Below, in pieces: positions 46,893 through 54,842 of a stretch of 64,000 nucleotides of DNA; the first letter of the stretch is position 1; each line of letters starts with the position of its first letter. The notes beneath the pieces were generated by a model that ran no database searches, was not told the origin of the DNA, and saw only the letters and a list, made by a program, of their open reading frames with translations. The DNA comes from UBA6183 sp943372215 (GTDB taxonomy: Bacteria > Bacteroidota > Bacteroidia > UKL13-3). The position numbers and the translations under genes were made by a program. The stretch spans positions 186,001 through 250,000 of the forward strand of contig CALRXU020000003.1 of assembly GCA_943372215.1 (NCBI GenBank), in the 5' to 3' direction.

Positions 46893-49800
46893 TTAGTTAC
46901 AAGTATTGGTAAGTTGTTTGGTTAATCTAATTGTTCCGGTTGGTTTTACTCGCATAGACCGATAACCTGAATGTGATTTGCTGGCAGTTAACTCAACCAG
47001 GCCACTAGTAGTTTCTGAAAGTGGTTTCCTAAACCCAAAATGTTCATCTATGCATCGTTGGTAGTTATAGTCTTCAAAACCATCAAAGCCTATTTCTTTG
47101 TACATGGCATTGCCTGAAACAGCTGTTGGTAAAACGTTGCCATAACCATAAGATGCTGCCGAATAACGTCCAAGAGGGTCCACACTTTCTAATTCCATGC
47201 CATAAGGACTGTAAATAGTGCCTGTACTTTTATATTGCCATTGTTCTTGGTTAGTTGTAGGTATCCATGCCACTGCCCCAGATTGTAATATCCAAAATGG
47301 GTTATAATTCTCATAGGTACCGTCAACCCTAATGTTGGTATTGTTATTAACCAATGTTTGTTTTCGTCCTGTTAGGTATGCCCAATTGGTTTTTGGCCGC
47401 CATGAACCTCCTCTTTTTCTTAACAACTTATTGTATTTTTTAGTTTCACCTGGATTAAGTGCTAATTCACATTCACAGAAAATTTTCCAGTCATCAGAGT
47501 ACTCTATAGCACTTGCGTTTAAAATATTTTCTGTTAGATTTAGAGTAGCATTTTGTGCTGATGACCATACCAATGGATTGCTTAACGTTGTTACGGAACC
47601 TATGGCCGTTGCAGGTTGGTTTTTTCTGCCAGAACGGGTAACCACCAACGATTTAATTTTTGATTCTTCAATCTTATTTCCAGCAATATCACTGATTACC
47701 TTTAGACCTGGACCAATAACACCAACCCATCCTTTAATAACACCAGCCCCACTTACATCTACTAATAATTCATCTCCTTGCACAAGATTGGCATCATTTA
47801 ACTGAACAGCATTGTTGCCTTGTTTTACCAAATGATAGCCAATGTTTTTGTATGCTTGTCCCATATTGTCATAAGCCCAATGTGCGGGATAGGTAAAGTT
47901 GTACAGTTTATCTCCAAATACATTCGTTGATTCAGTGAGCAATACTTCCCCGGTTTCTTCATCAATGGCTATATTTTTTACCGATGACTTTGCCCCATCT
48001 GTATAGCTGATGGTTTCTTCCATAAGTGCGTACCGATTGATTACTTTGGTAATTACCGCAGACCTAAACCGCACTTCCTCACTTGAGTAACTTGGCAACA
48101 CCACAGGTATGGCCACAGGAAAGATTACTGCTAAAAACGCATCTAAATTACCACCGAAACCACCCGACCTACTGACCGTTTTTTGTTCCCTGAAATCTAC
48201 AATTTGGTCTGCCTCTACTCCTACCATTTTTTGAGAAACTTCTCCCTTATTGTTTATGACTAAAAAGTTGTTGTCAACTCTTTTTGAAGTCGATTGTTTA
48301 TATTTGTATTCTACTCCTGAAATTGGATTTTCCTCCCCAACGCCTCCACCTGTTAATTGTTTTTCTGCATACACCCATTGTGCTTTAGGTTTGGCATTCA
48401 TGTCATTTAACTCAATCACATAACCCTGACTCACGGCCATATAATCTTCCACAATAAAATTTAATATCCGGGCAATAGGATTGGGTTTGATACGCACAGG
48501 GCTAATTGAGGTTTTTTTGGTGATGGTAGGGAAATCCTTGGTGGTATAAAATTCATGCACCATTTTACCTGTTGCATTGGTGGTAACATTATTTCTTTTT
48601 AAACTGGAAACACTCACTTTTGAGTACGTAATTCCAGGTGATGGGAAAAAGGACTCTCCATAAGGTTCTTCCTGGTAGAAGTCATCATCAGGTGCAAGCA
48701 GCTTTTCTTCTGAATAAAATACGGGTTGCTTAAATGGATTTTCATCGTTGCCAAAAGAAGGCTCGTATGAGGCAACACCACTACTGATTTCATCTCCATA
48801 TTCATTTTTTGTGGTGTAATTGTATTCCTGACCGTAATCAAAATCAAAGTCAGATGTGGTATTATTGGTTAAAGTGGCCCACTTATCATTAGAAATAATT
48901 TTCTTTACCCTTGCACCTCCACCTTTCTTCTTATTGTTTGGCGTATACAACCTAATAAATGATTTATCGGTATTAAACTCCCTTGCTGCACCAGCTAGCC
49001 TCATAAAATTGGCGAAACCAGTGGCTGTTTGCACTAACGCCTCCCCCATGCTCTGCAAGGCTTTTAATATCTGCATAAAACCATTCATGTTTCTATCAGG
49101 TTGGTTGTACGCTAACCTTGGCAGGTTTAACCGCATATAATTCCAGGCCGTAAATGCAATGCTATTATGAGGGGCTAAACCTGAAGTAGGCAAAATTCTT
49201 ACCTTGACGAATCTTTTATTGTTTGCACTAAAGCTACCAATGGTATTAAATTCGTACTTTAAATAACCAGGAACCCACTCGTATTTGCCATCTTTTAAGT
49301 CAACAAAAAATTTAAAATATAAATAGTTCATTGGTTTTCCTTCAAAATCCATAAAGTACTTTTTCTTTACTAAGTCAGCAGAGGGCAACGTTGGTTCAAG
49401 TTCAGTGATATCAAACACTAACCATTCGCGATTACTTCCACCTATTATACCACCTGAATATAATTTGTTGCGATCACCGTCTGTATAAGGGTCTCCACCA
49501 CTGATATTATTAAATGCACCCACCACCTTCATCATTTGCATGGCCCTCCTATCTTGCACGTAGGCATAATCATCTGCCTCATATTCAATTTTTACTTCAC
49601 CACCTGAAGGCATAATAATCTTGGTTAAGTTCCAAGCATGTGCGTAAACATCTGCCTTGTAAAATCCATTTAATGCGCATGAACCATTATTAAATCGGTC
49701 TTGATCAGTGTAAGGATAATCCGAATTTAGGGGTAAGGTTGCAGGTAGATTGCAATTGGTAAACACATCACCCTTAGTTTGCTTATAATTCCCCCACCTG

Positions 49801-52532
49801 TCGTTGCCCTTCATGTTGTATTTTGGGTTAATAGCAAAACTTACATCTTTCATTTCTCCATATTGGAATTCGTAAGGACTGAGCATGCTTTTTTGCGATT
49901 TACCATAAGTAAAGTAAATTTTCTTTAAGGTAAGTTTTCCATTGGTTGCCGATGGAGAAACATGATTTGGGATGTTGGTACAAAGGGAATGGTCATATAC
50001 AAAATGTACCGTTTTTACAGGAGTTGCCCCAGCCAACCCATTTTTGGTTAAATCCTCTCTTGCATAAACTTCTATTTTATCCAGCTTTCTTAATTTGCTG
50101 GAGTTTAAATTTACATCTTTACCTCCATTCTCTCCTTTTACCCCTAAACCATCATCACGGTATGAGGTATAAAATATGGCCACCTTATTTTTGGTTTCGA
50201 TAGAGTGCATTTGCCAAACTTCCTTTTTACCATAGATGTAACTTCCCTTATCATCATTATACTCATCCATAATGGTTTGGCTCTTCATGCCTTCATTATG
50301 GCTTGCCATATTCTCCTCAAATGGAGTGCGCCATGCAAATCCATCACCACTTACTTTGGAATAATTTATTTTGGTGTACCCTCCTAAATCATCTAGTGTT
50401 GGTCCATCATCTGTTAAATCAACGTAGTTTGCTCCCAAAACTGCCGTTAATAAATAGGAGTGTGCATAAGGAGGGTTGCTTATGCGTTCGAAAAAATTAT
50501 CCGTACCATTGTTGTTATCTGCGCTATTGTCTATGCCTGGATTATACCTTACCAACCCATTGGTCTCATCGGCAGTTCTTCCGCTTACAGCAAACGTTAC
50601 ATCTTTTTGAAACAAATTGTAGGCGGGCACCCCATAAATATATCTTGTTCCATCTGATCGTGTAGAGGTGATTTCTGAAATATGATGCCCTTTTCTTGGA
50701 TACTGATTTCTAGCTATGCTTTCAGTTGGCGAAAATATTGACGTTTTAGTAGGTTGCGTTGCAAAAGCCGCAGAAGCACCTATTGCAGCAACATCTCCAA
50801 AAGACTCAATATACTTACTAACACCAATCTTAGATGATGCGTCTCCAGATAGTGGAGCAATCATTTCATTTCTTCTTGCCCTGTTTTTTCTATAATTTTC
50901 TGACGTGATTGGGGTAACAGTTCCTTTAACTTCGTTTCTAACGGCACTTAATGCCGGCAGATTAGAATAGGATCCTAAGAGTTCTATTCTGGTCGGATCA
51001 AATCCTCCCATTTTATCAAAAAAGTCTGGATCTGTTTCGGCCAATTTTTCTCCTGCTTGTTTAAAGAAAGCAGCCTCATACAAATTATTTCCATTGTGTT
51101 TATCCGACCGAAATTTTAAAGCGGGGGCTGCTAAATTATCATCCTTCCATTTACCAGATTTTGAATTGGAACCATTTAATGAAAGATTACACCCAAACCT
51201 ACCTGCCGCTACCCCAACACCCAACTCAATTCCCGGTAATGGAATATTCATGCTGTAACTATTTACTTCACTATCGAATACATAACCCAAATCACCCCTA
51301 AATGCACGATACATGCCTCCTATGCCTTGTCCTGAAACGGAATAGATATCATACGTAAAATTGGTTAGGGGTAATGATGGTGTATTATCTGTATAACCCC
51401 CATCCTTTTCACGATTAAAATCCAACATTACTTCGTCCAGATTTTGACCATTTTGGCTATTGATGTAACCATAAGCAGGCAACGAACGTGAACCACCCAT
51501 CAAATATTGACCAGAATAATACCCATTTAAGCGGATGTTTGGATGGAGGCCAAAAACCTCAAACCCTCCCGTGAAAGAAGCCGACACCGATAAGTTAAGC
51601 ATGGGCATTGAAATAGAAGGCGTATATGTTTGGCCAGCTAATGAAATGCTGGAACCGCCATTAAAAGCAGGCCCTGAAGCTGAATAAGTTGGGCCAGCAC
51701 TTGCGGCACCGCCATTTCCATCCGCATCCACTTGCACATCGTTTTTAGCTTCACTGGCTTGTTCAGGCGTTTTACCATCTTTGGTGGCCTTCGATTTGTC
51801 AAGTGCCATTGGCCCTGCCGAACCAGAAAAACTTAGTGCACTTAAACCTCCTCTTGAGTTATAAGACATTCCTAATTTTCCGCCTACACCAATTGCTTTA
51901 TCTTCTTCTGTTTTAATGTTTTTGCTAAACGAAAGCTGTGGATTTACGCCAAGGCCAGATTCAGAACCCAATGAAACACCCATTGATGCATTTAATGGCC
52001 CTTTATTATTTTTCCCGCCATCCAGAGCTACAGAAAACGACATATCCAATCCTACCCCTTTGTAGTTATTAAAACTTATCCCTAATGAAAGGCCTAAGCT
52101 TGCCAGTTCAAGACCTAACAATTCGCCTGAAACAGGAAAGGTTACTCCATACGTATTGTTTGCTTTAATGTGCGACTCTTTTGTTACAACATCTCCATTA
52201 AAATCATCAGGAATACCACGCATATTTCTATTGATTACACCTGGATTGATATTCCAGCCCAATCCAACCCAGCTCGCCTCTTGATCCATAGTAATACCTG
52301 AACTGTAAGAAATATTTACCGGGTATCCATCCACATCAATTAATGGAATATTGTAGGTCATATCACCACTTGATAAATTTACCATTTCAGAGGTACTAAA
52401 CGGTTCAAAACTTTGCACCTCTGGTTGGCTTGGGCCACTAGTAAGCGCTAATGCAACCGTTGGAAATATGATTTGTTGGATAAACACCACCAACAGAAAG
52501 ATGGCTATCCTTTGTAATTTTTTGTGCTTCAT
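46893..52532 (-). CDS. SpvB/TcB-like giant partner of the Rhs protein
   Basis: 1879 residues. A signal peptide (ends V-A-L-A) precedes a region with S-G-D-M-T-Y-N-I-P-L, V-N-I-S-Y-S-S-G-I-T-M and W-V-G-L-G-W-N-I-N-P-G. This parallels the S-Y-x-I-P...L-x-Y-S-S...G-x-G-W layout of SpvB and TcB N-terminal domains. Long beta-rich sequence with many Y-x-Y strands follows. The end has YD-like motifs (D-P-L-G-R-Y-S-A-A-S-Y-G-Y-G-N and G-F-D-G-F-E-D-Y). In insecticidal Tc toxins, TcB and the Rhs-type TcC close a hollow shell around the toxin. The same pairing with the 4708-residue protein is plausible. It lies 8 bp after the lipoprotein gene. Confidence 0.8.
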   Translation of the reverse strand: MKHKKLQRIAIFLLVVFIQQIIFPTVALALTSGPSQPEVQSFEPFSTSEMVNLSSGDMTYNIPLIDVDGYPVNISYSSGITMDQEASWVGLGWNINPGVINRNMRGIPDDFNGDVVTKESHIKANNTYGVTFPVSGELLGLELASLGLSLGISFNNYKGVGLDMSFSVALDGGKNNKGPLNASMGVSLGSESGLGVNPQLSFSKNIKTEEDKAIGVGGKLGMSYNSRGGLSALSFSGSAGPMALDKSKATKDGKTPEQASEAKNDVQVDADGNGGAASAGPTYSASGPAFNGGSSISLAGQTYTPSISMPMLNLSVSASFTGGFEVFGLHPNIRLNGYYSGQYLMGGSRSLPAYGYINSQNGQNLDEVMLDFNREKDGGYTDNTPSLPLTNFTYDIYSVSGQGIGGMYRAFRGDLGYVFDSEVNSYSMNIPLPGIELGVGVAAGRFGCNLSLNGSNSKSGKWKDDNLAAPALKFRSDKHNGNNLYEAAFFKQAGEKLAETDPDFFDKMGGFDPTRIELLGSYSNLPALSAVRNEVKGTVTPITSENYRKNRARRNEMIAPLSGDASSKIGVSKYIESFGDVAAIGASAAFATQPTKTSIFSPTESIARNQYPRKGHHISEITSTRSDGTRYIYGVPAYNLFQKDVTFAVSGRTADETNGLVRYNPGIDNSADNNNGTDNFFERISNPPYAHSYLLTAVLGANYVDLTDDGPTLDDLGGYTKINYSKVSGDGFAWRTPFEENMASHNEGMKSQTIMDEYNDDKGSYIYGKKEVWQMHSIETKNKVAIFYTSYRDDGLGVKGENGGKDVNLNSSKLRKLDKIEVYAREDLTKNGLAGATPVKTVHFVYDHSLCTNIPNHVSPSATNGKLTLKKIYFTYGKSQKSMLSPYEFQYGEMKDVSFAINPKYNMKGNDRWGNYKQTKGDVFTNCNLPATLPLNSDYPYTDQDRFNNGSCALNGFYKADVYAHAWNLTKIIMPSGGEVKIEYEADDYAYVQDRRAMQMMKVVGAFNNISGGDPYTDGDRNKLYSGGIIGGSNREWLVFDITELEPTLPSADLVKKKYFMDFEGKPMNYLYFKFFVDLKDGKYEWVPGYLKYEFNTIGSFSANNKRFVKVRILPTSGLAPHNSIAFTAWNYMRLNLPRLAYNQPDRNMNGFMQILKALQSMGEALVQTATGFANFMRLAGAAREFNTDKSFIRLYTPNNKKKGGGARVKKIISNDKWATLTNNTTSDFDFDYGQEYNYTTKNEYGDEISSGVASYEPSFGNDENPFKQPVFYSEEKLLAPDDDFYQEEPYGESFFPSPGITYSKVSVSSLKRNNVTTNATGKMVHEFYTTKDFPTITKKTSISPVRIKPNPIARILNFIVEDYMAVSQGYVIELNDMNAKPKAQWVYAEKQLTGGGVGEENPISGVEYKYKQSTSKRVDNNFLVINNKGEVSQKMVGVEADQIVDFREQKTVSRSGGFGGNLDAFLAVIFPVAIPVVLPSYSSEEVRFRSAVITKVINRYALMEETISYTDGAKSSVKNIAIDEETGEVLLTESTNVFGDKLYNFTYPAHWAYDNMGQAYKNIGYHLVKQGNNAVQLNDANLVQGDELLVDVSGAGVIKGWVGVIGPGLKVISDIAGNKIEESKIKSLVVTRSGRKNQPATAIGSVTTLSNPLVWSSAQNATLNLTENILNASAIEYSDDWKIFCECELALNPGETKKYNKLLRKRGGSWRPKTNWAYLTGRKQTLVNNNTNIRVDGTYENYNPFWILQSGAVAWIPTTNQEQWQYKSTGTIYSPYGMELESVDPLGRYSAASYGYGNVLPTAVSGNAMYKEIGFDGFEDYNYQRCIDEHFGFRKPLSETTSGLVELTASKSHSGYRSMRVKPTGTIRLTKQLTNTCN

Positions 52533-52540
52533 ACTCGTCT

Positions 52541-53239
52541 TTATATTTTAAGTTGGGGCAATAATGTTAATGGTTCTTTCCTAACTTTAAGATTTAATAT
52601 ACCCACTCCAAACAAGTGGTCTTCATAGTTCAGTGTTAAATCCTGCTGAGCCGTTTCTGGGTTGTTCCTTAAATTAAAACTCAGTAAAAAAGTCGCATTG
52701 GGTTTTGCATCAAATCCCCTTTCATAATGCCATAACACGCAGGGAAAAGTATCTTTACCAACCACTAATTTTACATCTTGTTGCATGTTGAATGAAAAAT
52801 ACTCCAACACACTGGTATAATTCCTCTCAGCTTTTGCAACTGTTTTCACCAAATCCTGATTAACCATATCACCTGTTTTTGCTATTTTTAGCATAAAAAA
52901 AGCAGTAGTTTGGTTATTTTTAACAAACTGATTAATTAACGAATCACGGTTGGGATCATCCCTAAAATTACGCAGTGCTTGCGCATGGTGTGGAATGTAT
53001 TTGACAGAAAAAGAATAGTCCTTAAATACGGTAGATGCCTCCAATTCATGCTCGGACTCAGCAATTGCAGTTGCATAATCATCTGCTTCGAGCACCTCTT
53101 TTGAAGCTGGCAGTTTTTGCGCAACACCTTCCTTGGCGGTTTTATCACCTGCACAAGCAACCAAAAACAAGATTAAGATATAAAATAGTATCCCCCTAGT
53201 TTCATTTGGTAACTTCTCCTGTGTAACGGTTATTAACAT
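52541..53239 (-). CDS. Lipoprotein of the Rhs operon
   Basis: 232 residues. A hydrophobic stretch ends in a lipobox L-F-L-V-A-C (C29), so the mature protein is probably lipid-anchored. Its body is helical then beta-rich; I recognise no family. The ATG lies 38 bp inside the end of the OmpH-like gene, giving an unusually long n-region before the signal (M-L-I-T-V-T-Q-E-K-L-P-N-E-T-R-G); no better start is available in frame. Position between the chaperone and the SpvB-like gene suggests a part in assembly or export of the large partners. Confidence 0.75.
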   Translation of the reverse strand: MLITVTQEKLPNETRGILFYILILFLVACAGDKTAKEGVAQKLPASKEVLEADDYATAIAESEHELEASTVFKDYSFSVKYIPHHAQALRNFRDDPNRDSLINQFVKNNQTTAFFMLKIAKTGDMVNQDLVKTVAKAERNYTSVLEYFSFNMQQDVKLVVGKDTFPCVLWHYERGFDAKPNATFLLSFNLRNNPETAQQDLTLNYEDHLFGVGILNLKVRKEPLTLLPQLKI

Positions 53240-53717
53240 AGGTCTTTATTTTAGTGGTTATATTTTGGTTATCTACTGCGTACATCAGCGTTCCCTCTCC
53301 ATTAGCACCCCAGATGTAGTTATAATGATGTTGCTCAGCGTAATCTTTTACATATTGATTAATCTGATTAAAAATTTGGGTTTGATAATCTGCCCTTAAC
53401 TTTTCCGTTTCCATCTCAAAATGTTGCTTCATTTTAAAATAAACTTTCTTTTTTAACTCTAATGTTTCAGGATTTGCTTTAGATGCAGACATCAGGTTAA
53501 TTTCATATTCAACACTATCTAACGAGTTGGTATAGGTTTGTTTTTGCTTTTCCAGTTTTTTTTCCAAATCCTTTTTCAACTGAAAATCGTTGTATACCTC
53601 GCTCACATTTAGCCAAGCAACTTTGGTTGGATTTAGTAATGAACTTGCAAACTGTACCGAAATTGCTGCTATAAAAGCAATGGCGAAAACAATCAATATA
53701 TTTTTAATGGAAAGCAT
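53202..53717 (-). CDS. OmpH/Skp-like periplasmic chaperone
   Basis: 171 residues. An N-terminal hydrophobic anchor or signal is followed by V-A-W-L-N-V-S-E-V-Y-N-D-F, a long helical hairpin rich in K/E/Q (L-E-K-K-L-E-K-Q-K-Q-T-Y), and the OmpH-type end Y-N-Y-I-W-G-A-N-G-E-G-T-L-M-Y-A. Skp trimers hold unfolded outer-membrane or secreted proteins in the periplasm. A private copy inside a toxin operon suggests a client among the giant partners or the beta-barrel encoded upstream. The gap to the gene before it is 3 bp. Confidence 0.85.
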   Translation of the reverse strand: MLSIKNILIVFAIAFIAAISVQFASSLLNPTKVAWLNVSEVYNDFQLKKDLEKKLEKQKQTYTNSLDSVEYEINLMSASKANPETLELKKKVYFKMKQHFEMETEKLRADYQTQIFNQINQYVKDYAEQHHYNYIWGANGEGTLMYAVDNQNITTKIKTYVNNRYTGEVTK

Positions 53718-53720
53718 GTT

Positions 53721-54830
53721 TTAATTGATACTAAATTTTAGCTTTTCTAATTCATTTTTATCATTGTAGACTTCTAAGATATAAATGCCTTTATTCAAGC
53801 CATCGCATTTATTCAAATCAAGTAAAAACTGATTTTCCCCAGGCTGCTTTCTTATCTCACAATCACAATGGCTTCGGAGGTCATTCCCCTTTGAATCAAT
53901 AATTTTAAAATTTACTGAATTGGCAATATATTGTTCCCTATAGTTGAAATAGACACGCTTATCAATAGCCTGATAAATTCCTGCATCCAATTTGCTTTTG
54001 AGTTCCCCATATATAATTGGACTATTGGGTTTATCAGCAGTTGGCAGAGAAAACACAAACACCTCTGTGTTTCCAATAAAATAGTCTTTTGTACGGGCCT
54101 GAATTTGCCAGGCATAATGTTTTCCCTTTTGCAATGGCGATGCATTTGCCGGATAAAGCACATTAACCTGTGTTAGCCCATCTTGTTTAAATAGTGGGAA
54201 ATTTCTTTGTATGGCATCTACTGGGTTTTGACCACTCAATACTTCTGTTAATTTTAAATCATAATACACTTGCGGGCCTCTTGGATCAAGAGGTAAAGGA
54301 GGAGACCAAATCAATAATGGATTCACTGTTTCAATTACGCTCTCATCAGCCGGACTTATCAAAAATGGCGGACTTATCAAAATCACCTCATGCTCATCAT
54401 CATAATCAGTCAATTCCTCTCCACTTGTCTCGTCAATAACAGACAGCTTTATGCGGTAAACACCTGCCGGCAGAAATGAGCTTGCGTTTAGGTTTAATTT
54501 CATCGCAATATCATTCAGGTTAAACTTAGCTTGTAAAACCGTTGCGTTAACTGCGTTTGAGCCTGGTTTTAACTGAAAAGGGATGGTTTTAAAATCAATG
54601 ACTAATCCGTTTTTACTGGATTGAACACTGCCAATTAAAAACCCGGAAATAGCATTTTGAGAGCCGTTAATGATATTCAGATTTAACGCATCTGAGTACT
54701 TAAAATACAATGCCGAAGTAAAACCACGGGTAATGTTTATTTGCGCTGTGCTTTGATAGCAAGTAAGGGTTAATAGTAAAAATACTACAAACCTATAATG
54801 GTTAAATTTAGTTATACAGTACGTAATCAT
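53721..54830 (-). CDS. Secreted beta-sandwich (TANFOR-like) protein of the Rhs operon
   Basis: 369 residues. A signal peptide (ends Q-S-T-A-Q) is followed by a beta-rich domain of about 150 residues (G-V-Y-R-I-K-L-S-V at its end), and an FN3-like domain with S-P-P-F-L-I-S-P-A-D, P-L-L-I-W-S-P-P and Y-A-W-Q-I-Q-A-R. This layout resembles TANFOR-type proteins of Bacteroidota, whose role is unknown but which often sit near large secreted proteins. The last 100 residues carry two cysteines in C-D-C-E. It is 12 bp downstream of the outer-membrane protein gene. Confidence 0.7.
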   Translation of the reverse strand: MITYCITKFNHYRFVVFLLLTLTCYQSTAQINITRGFTSALYFKYSDALNLNIINGSQNAISGFLIGSVQSSKNGLVIDFKTIPFQLKPGSNAVNATVLQAKFNLNDIAMKLNLNASSFLPAGVYRIKLSVIDETSGEELTDYDDEHEVILISPPFLISPADESVIETVNPLLIWSPPLPLDPRGPQVYYDLKLTEVLSGQNPVDAIQRNFPLFKQDGLTQVNVLYPANASPLQKGKHYAWQIQARTKDYFIGNTEVFVFSLPTADKPNSPIIYGELKSKLDAGIYQAIDKRVYFNYREQYIANSVNFKIIDSKGNDLRSHCDCEIRKQPGENQFLLDLNKCDGLNKGIYILEVYNDKNELEKLKFSIN

Positions 54831-54842
54831 GGTTATAATTAA

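Noticed and set aside
47332..47805. Plus-strand 157-codon frame inside the SpvB-like gene
   Set aside because: Antisense shadow of a conserved secreted protein.
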